In this document: in pieces, positions 1 through 22,100 of the stretch
Numbering within the stretch: the first letter of the stretch is position 1
Layout of the letters: every line of letters begins with the position of its first letter
NCBI GenBank assembly: GCA_031763025.1
Contig: JASSKH010000040.1
Coordinates: 1,501,001-1,565,000, forward strand
Source: Macrocystis pyrifera
Taxonomy: Eukaryota; Sar; Phaeophyceae; Laminariales; Laminariaceae
Direction: 5' to 3'
Length of the DNA: 64,000 nt
Program-made: the position numbers and the translations under genes
Notes under the pieces: generated by a model
What the model was told of the DNA's origin: nothing
Database searches by the model: none
What the model saw: the letters and a program-made list of their open reading frames with translations, nothing else

Positions 1-1516
1 CTATGGTGCAGCAAACGGCGTATGCCAAGCGGGTGATGGACCTAAAGCTGTCCCTGTCAGCTTGTCGACAGGCAGACAATGGCGCAATGTGGATGCTCGA
101 AGATCTTGCTATTTCCCCGAACGGCGGAGGAATCGTCGTTCTTCGGGGAGGAGTCCTGGTGGAGCGGCTTACATTGCTACCCCCCACCAATGTGCGCGGG
201 CCAGCTTAACGACGGGGGCCAGGGGGCTTGAAATGACGTCGGCAGAAGCGAGAAGCATATCTGCATCGGTAGGAAGCGTGGTGGCAGCGCTACACGCAGT
301 CCTTGCTGACTTCTCTGGCAGTCTGGGGCAGAAGGTGCAGAGGAACCTACCAGGTTCAGAACTGGTGACCAGCATATGGGAGGGAGTGCGAAGCCTCCGA
401 GAGGATAGCGGGGTCACGGAAGGGGAGATGGGCGAAGTAATGCCGCGGGGCTGAAGGAACAGGGCTTTCCGACCTGAGGAGGTAAGCCCATCCGAGAATT
501 CGGATCGAGAGGTGTTGGCAGCACGCGATGCTGAGACCACCAATTCCCACAAAGGCCAGGAATAACTGGGGACAAAAGTCAACCGGATGCGGTACGACCT
601 GTACGTCACATCTCTTGACGGACTTCCCATCCATGCACGCCCGCCGAAGGCGGTGAGCCCTTTCGGGGAGAGCAAGACCCGCCAATGCGCGAAGGCCAGG
701 CAACGGAGCCAGTCAGGATCAGGAGCTGCAGCGTGGTTACGAGCAAGGCCGGTGGACGCTCAACGGGTCGTACCAGCTCGGGACTTCCTGTACGCAGGGC
801 GGCGACATTTGGAGATCGAGGAGCACTTATCGGCGACGTGCCATGCCTGCGGCGTCGCAGACGCCAACACGCGACATGCACGTGTGTGCCACCGCGCAGG
901 CGCGCAGTTAAACCAACACTAGCCGTTGGTCCAAGCGACTTCCCGCCTCCTGAAGCGGATGTCCGCCGGCCACCAAGTGGAAAGCGGCACGCCCTGTAAC
1001 ACCGAAAGGGACCTACGTATGGACATCGTTATCGAGAGGAGAGGCCTCCGAGAAGCGTCGGCACCGGACTTGCGACAGAAGAGCATGCTACTTGGCGTCA
1101 CCTACGCGGGGGTACACCTGTGTGGCGGAAGTGCTGACCAAGATGGATCAGCTGGTTCAACTTCCGAGGCGTGAAAGCGCAACCATTACGCCCGCGTTGG
1201 ACATATGACCTTCGACGAGCGCAGCCATAAACTCATCACCCTTGCGTTGGAAGGCTTTGGGCGTCTAGGAAGGGAAGCAAGCGAATATATCGATCAACAG
1301 GCGACGAATGTGGTCGGAGGAAAGGATGGGGGGGTAAAGTCCCAGAAAGGAATCCGTAAGGAACGCTTTTTACAGCACGTTTCAGTGACCTCTCAGGATA
1401 CAATCTCACTTCGAAAACACGGGTACAAGCTCGCCTTGCGGGACCGTCAAGAGACGAGAAGGAGGCGGGACGGGGGGGCTGATGCCGACGGCGTGGGGTT
1501 GGTACATGAATGCTGA
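1..1516 (+). pseudogene. C-terminal remnant of a retroelement reverse-transcriptase protein, probably non-LTR
   Basis: One plus-strand reading frame from about 587 to 1516 keeps protein-like character, although it is broken about twice. In order it shows a Cys/His cluster (CHACGVADANTRHARVCH, about 833-886), a segment DLRMDIVIERRGLREAS, then SFDERS-like and GFGRLGREASEYIDQ segments (about 1208-1300), ending in a basic tail KLALRDRQETRRRR. I recall this order from the C-terminal part of algal retroelement RT proteins, but the family call is from memory and no RT catalytic motif is visible. Bases 1-586 probably hold a less preserved upstream part. The element extends beyond the left edge of the window. 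No flanking repeats can be judged. Confidence 0.5.
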
Positions 1517-3348
1517 GTAGGGAAGTATAAGAGTTGAACAGAAGAAGCTATTCTGCCTAGAATGGGGAAGGAACAAAGTGATATTCTATGGAGTCCTGGG
1601 GGTTTCGTAGGCCGGTCGTTGCGAACCAACTTTGTATTCTGAGCGTATTGATACTTCATGAGAGGGAGCACAGTTCGGGTTAATTCGTCACTTGGCTAGA
1701 TTTAATTGGTAAGGCGTAAGTAGGTATCACCCGTTCAAATTAAATTGGTGCAACGTCTGTGAGGAGTCAGTAGAGTCAATCAAAGAGGGGAACTGCATAA
1801 TTGGTACTAATAATTTTGTTGTAGAGTATTCAGGTTGGATTGATGGCACTTTCCACGTTTTAGGTCACTGGGGTTTAGTCCCTTTCATATGTGGATGACA
1901 TGATTGGAATAAGAGCTGACCAGTGGAATAGTAAAGGTGCCAGTTAAAGACATCACGAGACATGTCAAGCAAGGCAAAACGTGCGCTATCAACTGTGTAT
2001 AGATAGGGCTTCGTGTTCCACACTGAAACCTAGTAATTTGATATCAGTCGAGGCATGTCAAGGCAGTTGAGACAAACTTGCTGTCTGTCAAGGGGTGAGA
2101 GGTGAAAGCGCTGTCTCCTGACATCTTTGGTACCAACAACAGAATATTCGATCCTGAACGGGGGTATCGTATTGCAGTAAAATAAATAACAACAAACATT
2201 GGATTATAATATAACAATTTAGCATCTCTGTGTCGTCGTTTTGTGATACAGAGTTTGTATCTCTCTATTAATAGCGTTGAAGAATCGGCACGGAGACTGG
2301 GTGTGCTGGATGCCGACCGGTAGAAAAAACACAAACATAATTTGACGAATCGAGGTGACAGAAAGGATAGCGTACCGTACAGGGCACAGTATGGAAATCG
2401 TAGGGAAAAGAAAGCGTACAGTAGTACCTCCTATCCTACAGGTTGGATCTTACGCACGGCAAGACAAAATAAGGGGGTTTAAAATTACCACCATAGCTTT
2501 TAATGCTACTATTAGCATCGCACACGGTGGAGACAAAATCTCCCCGGTCTTACTAATGCTAATAGTATTATAGCGGGGAGAAACGAAAAATACCGTACCA
2601 GAGGCCGGTCTGTACGGTCTGCGAAGGTAGCCCCAGGTGGCCGTAACGACGTTCTGTACGGTCACGTATCGAGTGAAAGGGATTTATGATTATGAAGATG
2701 TTTAACAAGTGTAGAATGCTATAATATCTGCTGCATTACTCATCATACCATACGTGCGAATATGAGCGGCAACCATACCAACTTTCGGTATAGTTGGCTT
2801 TGCATCAGCGGCCAATAATGACGTTGTGTTTTAATACTATTATACTGAACAGGCCCATATGCGGTGCCCTGCTAATCCCTAGGTGTTACCACTTAAGGTT
2901 GGACAGAGATATGAATTCCAGTTTTTTTCTACGTAACACGAAAGCGTTGTGGCCGCGTCTACCCATCCAGCACATAGCGCCCCCTACGATGCCCAGATGC
3001 AAGCCCGGAGGTGGCGTTTTGGCGTTTTGCATTCGCTTACTGTTGAGCTGCCCGCGTACGCACGTCCTTGCCCACCAATACCAGGCCTCTGTCTGGGCTC
3101 GCTTCAATGAGCGAGCGTCCTCAGGCGCCAAAACCTTGTTTATATACGACTGGCACTATTTGTGTGAGCGCGCCGCTCAGCTGCCCGTGTCGCACCATTC
3201 CTTTCATGGTATTATGTGTGAGCGCCGCTCTCAGCTGCCCGTGTCGCACGACTCCTTTCATTGTAGTTTGGAGTCGCCCGTGCATCTTTTTACAGTAAGC
3301 TGTTGTCGTGTGACACTTCGACTGGTATTTTAGTTGGCATTCTAGGCT
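1517..3348. other. Intergenic sequence with short repeats
   Basis: No convincing gene is seen here. The stretch contains one copy of a dispersed ~115-bp repeat (2221-2335, minus orientation), a small imperfect hairpin (arms near 2505-2520 and 2553-2569), and two tandem ~56-bp units around 3155-3265 that share the core CAGCTGCCCGTGTCGCAC. A 179-codon open frame at 2794-3333 is made partly of those units and has no recognisable domain. The segment lies downstream of the tyrosyl-tRNA synthetase stop codon, so its right end probably includes that gene's 3' untranslated region. Confidence 0.5.
2221..2335 (-). repeat. Dispersed ~115-bp repeat, copy 1
   Basis: Read on the minus strand, this matches copies at 25674-25798, 33268-33392 and 34718-34835. 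All share GACATCCAG, CCCAGTGTCCGTGCTGATTC and a tail like CTCTGTGGTCACA...GACACAGAGA. It could be a SINE or a fragment of a larger element. No coding potential or clear target duplication is visible. Confidence 0.65.
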
Positions 3349-12875
<9,527 letters not shown>

Positions 12876-13132
12876 AACAGCAGTCAGCGAGCACTGTTGG
12901 AGAAGTGCAAGAGTAGTATGCACTCGTTCGCGGGGACCAATGGGAATGCCATTGGCGGGGACAAAAAAACCCAAAAAACTTGTTTCGGGAGTTCCAGAGG
13001 ATGCTAGTGTTTTTTTTGTACGGGTCTGTGTACATGTCGAAATCATGATACAGTCAGCAAGGGCCCACACTCCTCTCACATCCCAGACTGATCAGCCGAT
13101 CTGTGGGACACGCTTGTGCAGAGTGTATCGCC
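12876..13132. promoter_or_regulatory. Shared divergent promoter region with inverted CCAAT boxes
   Basis: Only 257 bp separate the start codons of the TyrRS gene (minus) and the GDT1 gene (plus), so both promoters must lie here or overlap coding sequence. A symmetrical element, CCAATGG (12937-12943) and CCATTGG (12949-12955), presents a CCAAT box to each gene. An A/C-rich run follows at about 12962-12980. No TATA box is evident in either direction. Control by CCAAT-binding NF-Y type factors is an inference from the motif alone. Confidence 0.6.
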
Positions 13133-16100
13133 ATGAAAGTCTCAGCAATTGGGCTGACTTTATTTACTAGTTTTAACTCTGTTAGCGGCTTTGTATCACA
13201 GGCGATCCCGACACTCGTCAACCGCTCCTTTCAAGTAGCACCCAGAACGCCCAAGGCATTTGTGTCGCAGCCTCGCTCTCGGCCTCATCGACCAAAAGCT
13301 CAGCGTAGCCAATTTATGACGAAGGAGGCAAGCGAATTGCAGGGTGACGGAACTAAGTGTCGGTCTGCGCGAGCTGGGAGGCAATCAACTGGGCTAGGAA
13401 AGCGTGGCGGTCTTCAAAAGGCGGCTCTGCTGCTGGGGGTTACTGCGGCTACGGTTCATGTTTTGCCTCATGCAGCCGTGGCGGCCGAAACGGCCCTTCC
13501 ACTCGTGTCGGCAGCTGTGGATGGTACATTGATGGACAAGCTAACAAGCTCGGGTTTTTTCCAGGCGTTTTCTTTAGTGTTCGTTTCCGAAATTGGTGAC
13601 AAGACGTTCTTCATCGCTGCTCTTCTCGCCGCGAAAACGTCGCGCCTCATCTCCTTCGCGGGCTCCGTGGGGGCCCTTGCCGTAATGTCAGTGCTCGCTG
13701 TTCTATTGGGATTGGCATTTCACTCTGTGCCGGCGGTGTTCACGTCTGGCCTGCCGATTGACGACATCGTAGCGGCAGCAGCTTTCCTATACTTTGGTCT
13801 CAATACTTTGAAGGACGCGTACGAACTGCCGAGCGACTCCAACGAGGGTATCGACGAAGAGAGGGCCGAGGCTGAGGAGAGTGTCAAGGAACTCGAGAAC
13901 AAGAAAACCGTTTGGTGAGAAGCAAGTAGAAGCAGTACTGACGTATTGCATGGGGCGCAGGAGTGCCCGCGAGCGTGTCTGTTGTCTTCAACCAAAAACC
14001 CTTTTATACAAGTTGTATGTCGTGTACTCGTATCATATTCCTGGTATACGAGTATTGTTATACGAGTACGCGGTTTAAAGGTTATCACGTACTATCTGCC
14101 TGGTTGCCGCATCATCTGTATTCGTAGAGGGGGTGCTCGTATGTACAGGCCCAACGATTTTTGGGGGTGGAGCCAACTCTCGCGAATGAGGCACGGCCAG
14201 GCCGGGCTGGGCCGTCCGCGCCTGGCCCAGCCCGTGATATATTCGAATCGCGGGCCGAAGCCTGGCCCAGCCTGCGAGATTCCAATTTCACCGACCGTCG
14301 GCCAAGCTCGGTTCGCGAGATTCCATCTCGCAGGGCGTCTGCCCGGCCTGGCGTGTGACATCCTCAGGTCATTTTCGCGTTTGTCTTCCAGCTGTGGCTC
14401 CTCCTCCTCGAAATCTCGAGGCCACAACCTCCTCGTTAGCCTGCGCCCAGCGGTGTCTTTGGGTAGCCGCCCGTTGTCCACAAGCGGCATACGAAGCAGA
14501 GTCTGCCATGCCCCTATACTGACCTTCGGATACCGTTGGTGCGCGTGGGTTGCGTAGTGCCTTGATCAGGCGTATTTTGAGACACGACAAATGTCACGAA
14601 TCGTGATTTTGTTTTTTTTTTCTAAGGAAAAGCTAAAAAAATTGGCGTCGAGAATCGTGATTTTTTTTGTCGTGATTCATAATCACGATTCACGACAAAA
14701 ATCTCACGAACCGTGATTTTTGTTTGTTTGTTGGGAGTGGCCCTAATAACCCATCCGACTAGAGCGTTTGTCTGCCCAGGCTTGCAAATTCTATTCCATA
14801 AGGCGCTTCGCCTGTGGAGGCATTAGGCTCGCTCTTCACAGACTGGTGCAATTGGCAGCAGCACCATATTCGCGCACGAGTGTTGAGTTTGCCAAGTGTG
14901 AAGGAGGCGGAATATGTTGGTGCCATTACACAAGCTCCACTTTTTGCGTTGGCCGCTATTTTGCTGTTTGCCTTGCGCTTGTCCTTGGGAAACCATTCTT
15001 TTCTTGGTGGGCCATCCCTTATACCATACTGTTATATTTTACACCTGTCACAGGGCCCTGATCCTGCAAACTTTTTCGTTGGTGTTCGCTGCGGAATTTG
15101 GAGATCGATCCTTTCTGACCACGATTGCCTTGGGGGCAGCGCAGAATCCGTTTGGTGTCGCCTCCGGAGCCATTTTCGCGCACGCATCGGCAACAGGTGA
15201 GAGTACAGGAATGTAGGAAGTCTCTTGGAGAGGTAACTTTCCGCTGTACCGGTTCTGCAGTCATCACAGTACTTGAATTTGCAACATAATGTAGTTTTAA
15301 TTAGTACCAGTAGTTACTCAGCCCCCGGTAAGCTCCTGTAAGGAGCGCTGATGTCATGGTATTCATGGTATCCCCGTTTCCCCTCTATTGTCGAGGAGGC
15401 GTGTTTCTGATGAAACGCGCCAAACATTAATTTATACAACCCCCATGCTCTCAGAACCCTCTGAGTGTCAGAAACGTGGGAATCATCAAGATATGACACC
15501 AAACTCTCTGACTATCTGTTTGCATATACTGTAGCTCTATCTGCATTACAGTAGTCGGGACAGCTCCATACTGCCTCTTTTGTTGTCCGGTAACCACCCT
15601 ATGTCCAGTCATATTATCTAACAATGATGTCCATCGGCAAGACATGGTTCGTTGGTCTTGAGTTAGAGTCTCACGTCCACCGTATCACCTCCACCATGAA
15701 ATCGCTTTTGAAAGAAAAGCGAATTTCATGTCAAGAATCTGATGAAACACTCTTCCTGGGTCCACCGAGATTCTTGAGGACTTCGAAGTAGGCACGTACG
15801 GCCCCATACGAAGACCAAGGACCCCGCTGTTCTGAAGGGGGGGAGAGTGATGCAAGACTTAGATTGGGTCGGCGAGTGGTCAACCTTTTACCAGTAGCCC
15901 AACCAGTAGCCCAACTGACTAAGACCTCAACGAAACGTGGGAATCAAGGTAAGACATCAAACCCTGTGAGAACTGTACGCATCTAGCTCGACCTGCATTA
16001 CAGTAGTCGGCCAGCTCCATACTGCCTCTTTTGTTATTCCGTAGTCATCCTATATCCAGGCATACCATCAAACTGATATGCTTGAATGTATGAGTTCCCA

Positions 16101-19100
16101 TCATTTCCAGCAGGTACTCTCAAGCTCTGAGGTGGTCACTGCAACATACAATGTAAAAATTTGCCAGGTGCATCAATCCTCGTCAGCAAACATGAACAAT
16201 TTCATCAGTGCCGCTCTGTCAACCTTCTCGGGCGTAATCCGTGTCCACGTAGGTCTCCTGTTATGATTGCACGCCAACTACGCATCCTTTAGCTACATTC
16301 CTTTCCTGAACGTCAGGCCAAAGTAAGCCGTAGCGCTCAGGTACTCGCTTGTGTTCCTGACCGCCTTGTACGATAGTGTCCTCCTTGGGATGATGTGATT
16401 TCGAATTCACTTCAATATGCAATAGCCACTGAGTTCATACCGTCATTACGTCTGGAACTTCGAAAATCTGAACGAAATTTATAGTAGCCTCACGCCCCAG
16501 CAGTCTCACGCTCACCGCATTCCGATGTGATCGCCTCTCTTCAAAGATTCGAATGCCTTGGCGAACGCATCGTTGAGTACGAAGTTAGTTCCGGTCCCGC
16601 CTCCTTGACAAGACAACCCGGCAACTTAGTTGGCTAGCTCACAACCTCTCTGTTGCGTCAGTGGCGCATGTAATATACGGTCTCCTTCACATGACCCGAT
16701 CAGAGTGATCAGATCCGCTGCCACTCCCACTTTGAGCGCCCGAGTCTGCGCTGTCGTCGTTTCTTCCACTTTTTTTTTTACTATCGTGTGGTTCTGTCAT
16801 ACACAGCCCAAGTCGATGCGCAGCAGTCGGGGCTGCAGTGGGGGTTGCAACTCTTATCTCCAGAAGAAAATGCGTAACTCCCTCCCCGAAATGAATTTGT
16901 CATGTGTCCAGCGATTTCGATGTTCTTCGTCAACAAAGGGTTTCCAGACATGGCGCCCTCTTCAGTGTGCGGGCTCAAACCGCTTTGTTCCATCCATACC
17001 GTCCATACCGTACACTTGAAAGTCGCCTGCTCGCGTGTGGAGACATCAGCCGGAGGTAGGAAGCTCCCTCCCCAGCTCCAGCAGTAGAGTTGTTGAATAA
17101 GTCACTCGTCCCTCCCTGCTCAGGCGCCTCTTCCAGCCCCATCGTCCTATACTACTGCCGGCAGCAGCGGTGATGGTGCCTCCACAGTAAGCGCTGCCTC
17201 TCAGATTGCGTCCCTCGCCCTCCACCACCTTGTTCGCCGGCGTGAGCAACCTCAAGGAGTCACGTGGTTGGTCGATACCCAGCCCGAGCGAGAACAGCTC
17301 TCGGCCATAGCAAAACGACTTCGACGGACCATTCTGGCGACAGTATGCCGGGCGAAGGGACGGGTGTGGCGAAAACTACGAACAAGTCCCATGCAAACAT
17401 GCACACATATTATAGGCGGCGAGAAGTTTCCCGTCTTCGACGGTGGTCATGGTGTGGTTCGCGGTGCCATGAATCCAGTGAACAGCTTTCGCCTACTCGG
17501 CGGCAGCTGTACATAAAGCCATACGATAGGCGTTTGCGACGCGGCGAACTGCGCATTCTGAATGATGCCCAGCGCTCTCCCGGCAACACCGTGCTAGTTT
17601 GAACTGCTGGCGTTACGTGGCTTGTTCTTGAAGATCAAGTGTTTGCACGCGTCCCCAGATTCTCTTCCAAGGAATTTTCCCCGTTTCCAGCCCTCGCAAT
17701 CTCAACCTTCGAGCACATACCATCGATACGCACAATAGCCCCATTTTCTGACTCCCCGAGTAGAAAATACACCCATGTGGGCGAGACAAGTAGTCCTTCA
17801 CTAGCATAGTACACGAACTATCCAACAGTGAAGGTGTTCTCTTGGGGCAACTCAAGCCTATTAAGGTTTGCCTGCTCCTCCGACGTGCGTGACATTGCGC
17901 TGAGGGTTGGCTTCCGGTACTCTGTTACCATAGAATAACCAGTACGAGTATGCGGTAACACAACTTTCCTATTTCTGTAGCTTTACGCAGAGCGATTTCG
18001 TGGTCTCGCTTTGATGTGATTTACTATGTTAGAGCGACCATGCGCACGGTGGAAAACTTTCTCGAGGTGCATAGTCTATTGCAGTCTCACCGGAATCGAT
18101 GCTACGCTATTGTGAAGTTGTGCGGGAGATGCCAAGAGATATTCGCAATCGTTTTCCTTGCGGTTCTCAGGGCAGTCACGAGTCAGAAGGGAGAGTGAAT
18201 AGTAGCCGTTACCTGGCTCTATCCTCTAGTCATCGTAGCCACAGCAGTCCCATTACCGTGGAACCTTGGAACCTCAGTCTTGCGTGGAAAACATGATCTC
18301 TAATACGTGTCCTGACGTACTGTAGTTGCATTTGTCTTTTTTTCGGAGCACACTTGAATACAAGTCCTTGCTCGTAGCTCGCAGAGTCTATGACTAATAA
18401 TTATGGCGTCTGCGACGACCTCCACAAAAAGGCTCGTCTATTCTTCTTGTGTTATGTTGCCATTTTTTCACTTTTCCCCTCCCGGGGTCGCTCCCACACC
18501 AAGATCAAATTTACCACACTAAGTTCAAGATGTTTTTTTCACTTCAACTCCAAGATGAAAATCTCAACCCTAATCCCAAGATAGGAAGCAAAAAAACATT
18601 GAAAAAAAACGCTAAAGATGAACTTGAAATAACTCCACCTAAAATCGAGAAGCAGTCAAGACTCAGCGAGATACTCGCCCCCAAAACAAATTTCAATACA
18701 AAAATCGAAAAACAAAAAAATCCCTCAGACGATTTTCGGAACCCGAGTAAGATTTTGAGGTCTTAGTCCGTCGGGCTATGTGGGAGTACTGGTAAAAGGT
18801 TTAGGCTGTTTCCTATGCGGATCAGCTTTTGAGCCTCACATTTTGACGAGATCAGATTTTCAGCCGTTCACTTCGGAAATCGAAACAGCCTTACGCGAAA
18901 AAGTCGGATGTGTTTACAGTTGAGCTAGCACGCCTCTAGATATTCTAGCAAACGCCCAAACACCGTTGTTGTGGGCAAATTTCAAACGTCACGGGACAGC
19001 TTTCGCGGACTTTAATGGCGCGCCGCGCAATGTATATAAAACTCCTGTTCTGGCAGGTACTGGAGCAACAATGGGAATTACTATTAATAGGTCATTCCCG

Positions 19101-22100
19101 TTGTGGAGCAATGTATAGTAATTCCCATTGACTAGAGCCAACTTTTATGAGAATCCTCGGCAGACATAGATCGACAAAACCAACGACACCATCATGAAAT
19201 CTGAACGGAATGCGCTGGTTACGGTCTCCGACCCAGCCTAGTCTCACATTGCTCACACCTCGGTCGGTGATATGTGGCGTGGGCTGACCAGGCGTGTGTG
19301 ATAAAAAAACATTTTGGCGCTGGTCTGTAGAAGACAGACGACAAAAAATCTCGACCCCTCTCCGATGGCAAAAAATAGACCATTTTTCAGGTTTGGCATC
19401 GATCGACAAACCCAACGATTACGTCACGAACTCTGAATGAAGCGCGCTGGTTAGAGGCTCGACCCACACTAGTATCACAGTTCTCACACCTCGGTCGGTG
19501 ATACGTGGCGTGGGTGGGCCAGGCGTCCTCTAAAAACATATTTGGCAGCTGGTGTGCAGAAAGCAGACGACAAAAACTCTCGATTCCTCCCCGTTGGCAC
19601 GAAACGGAACTTTTTGACAGTTTTGACGAAGAGCATAGGACGCCGCGGCCAATCTCTCGCCCCCTAGACCACGGATTCCAATGATACCTCCGAGGCCATA
19701 AATTACACTCATTGATTGGCCTTGCCCGATACGAAGCTCGTTGACCGTGGGTGGATTATATGTCGAGATCGAAGGTCAATCGTCGCGTGACTGCGGGTGT
19801 GCAAGCTGCGAGCTGTGTCTTCCTTGTTCTGGTTTGTGTGCGGCGTGGTTTCGCGTGGTTCCCGTGATTCCCGTTAATACAGCGATTTTATTGGAAGATG
19901 GCTCCCGTCGTTCGCGTTATTTCAGCCATTTGGTTGGAAGATAGCTGGCGTCAACTGCCCCGTGTTATTTTACACTTGCCGTTTTGGTGGTCTGGCGCCG
20001 CGGAGAGACACGCCGAGTGCGCTGCACTTTGCGTCGGACCCAAGCGTCTGACCCTACGTCCACTGCCTCTAGTCTGGCGGCGGAGAGACGTCCTAAGTGC
20101 GCTCAGCCTGTCTTAGTATTGTGTATTATGACAAGCATCCGAGCCGTGGCTGACTGACCCTCCTGCTGTAGCCTACGAGTTCGTATCCACGGAGAGGCGC
20201 GCGCCGAGTGCGCTTCTCTTGGTCTCTGGGCCCGCGCCCGCGCCGGCCGACTGTAGTCTGGAGAGACGCGCCGACCGCTGACTGCGCGCCAGGCGCAAAG
20301 CAACGTCGTTGTGTGACCATCCAACTCACCGATGGACTGCTGCTGCTTGCTTGCTGTGTGGATAATATCTTGAACGTAGAGACCATACCATTTTTCGATT
20401 CGAAAATCTGATGGCCCAAGTCGTCAGATTTTGGGCGCTATCAAATTTTCATTTTTTTCCGGTCGGATTTTGCACATTCGGATTACACTGAAGCAGATAC
20501 TTCTATTTTTGGGATCGAAAAACATGAGCTGGAAATCGAACCTCATGCAAAACAGCCTTTTTAGCTATAGCCTTTTACCAGTACGTAGCCCAACGACCTA
20601 AGACGTTATTATATAACCGAAAGCAGTCCATACTAAGCTACAGTAGATAATCACCCCCACACTAACTCCTAGATGGTATTTACCATACTAAGTTCAATAT
20701 CAATATTTACACCAATTTTAAGATAGAAAGTCTAAAAACATACTCGAAAAAGATCTAAAAATGGATTTTCGAATGTCGAGTCAGAATAAAAAACGTTCGA
20801 AACTAAGCGAGATAGCCGCCGCTACGATGGCGCCCTTTCTATTTCGTTAATATACATATGCGATACGATACATGCGCATGTGCATGCGGCGTTCGGGTTG
20901 TTTTCCTGGAGCACGGACTCTTGACACATTGGTATGTCGACAGTTTTCACCTCTTTATGGACTGACTCTGTCCGCTTCATTAACACATTAACACATTAAC
21001 ACATTAACACATTCACACATTCACACATTCACACATTCACACATTCACACATTCACACTTTCTTGTTATATTGTTCCTTGTGAACGAGCGTAGCGGGCGG
21101 AAGCCGCCCGCGGAGGGAAGTATCTTGTATGTCCTACTCCCTGCGTGTGTGCGGCCACCAGCGAAAATAATTCATCATCAAGTCCTGCTCGTGTGCACAT
21201 CAAGCATGCACGAACTGTTAACTGAGAGTAAGCAGTTAGCGTGCCATACTCCGCTATTTATGCTTGGAGCACGTGGTTGTTTCTGACCCTAGCCTTGTCG
21301 CACATTCGCAGGCCACTCAGAAGGTAAGCAGAAGGGGGCACGTCAAATGAGGCACCATTCTCAGTTATACGCTTCTCGACCATGCATGCTCTCATTACGT
21401 GCCTCGCAGTAACGCGATAACGCGATTCATCACCCGTTGCAAGCATTGCACCTTGAACAAGAAACACGCAAGTGTAACCGCTGTTTTATCCGGAGCACCT
21501 CCGCCAGAGGTCCTATCTGAAGCTCGGAGGGTGCGGGTTTGCGCTCGTGCCAATGGTGCCCGGGTAAAGCAGGTGTGGGCTGCGGTTTCTGTCCTCCTGT
21601 ATTGCATACTCCAACGCTACAAGGCGAAAATATCGATATTCGCCTGTCATTGCGTCATCTTATCAGAACATGAAAGGGACGACCGCATACACTTGACCAT
21701 AGGAGTGAACACTTGAAATATTCCTCCCACAACGGAAAATCTTCGTTTTCTCACTGATGTCAAGACCCGCTTGCTTATGGGCGAATTCTTACAGGTTCCC
21801 TCCTCACTCCCGACTCGTTCCACGATAACTCTATATATATATTATAGCACCTATTTTGTTTTTTTTAATATTAATAGGATCCTCTGTTCAGAAGCTGTGT
21901 ACCCCATCCAACAGAAAAGCTAAAAGTGCAACCCAATGATCAATCCCAAAACCTGAGTACATCACGAATAATACTGTAAAGCTCTTACGGAATTAATTAA
22001 CTCGAACGATATTATTGGGTTCAAGCAGCCCGGATACAGGATAGTCATATATGAGTATGTACTGTATCCATTTGTACCGTATCATCGCCGAAAAATGCCA

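Noticed and set aside
2794-3333. 179-codon plus-strand open frame
   Set aside because: Composition is unlike a protein and part of it is two tandem 56-bp units; no domain is visible.
12876-13079. Longer TyrRS N-terminus starting at 13079
   Set aside because: It would overlap the divergent promoter and bury the signal peptide; the ATG at 12875 gives a proper leader.
13103-13132. Upstream GTG start for the GDT1 gene
   Set aside because: GTG is not an expected nuclear start, and the ATG at 13133 directly begins a signal peptide.
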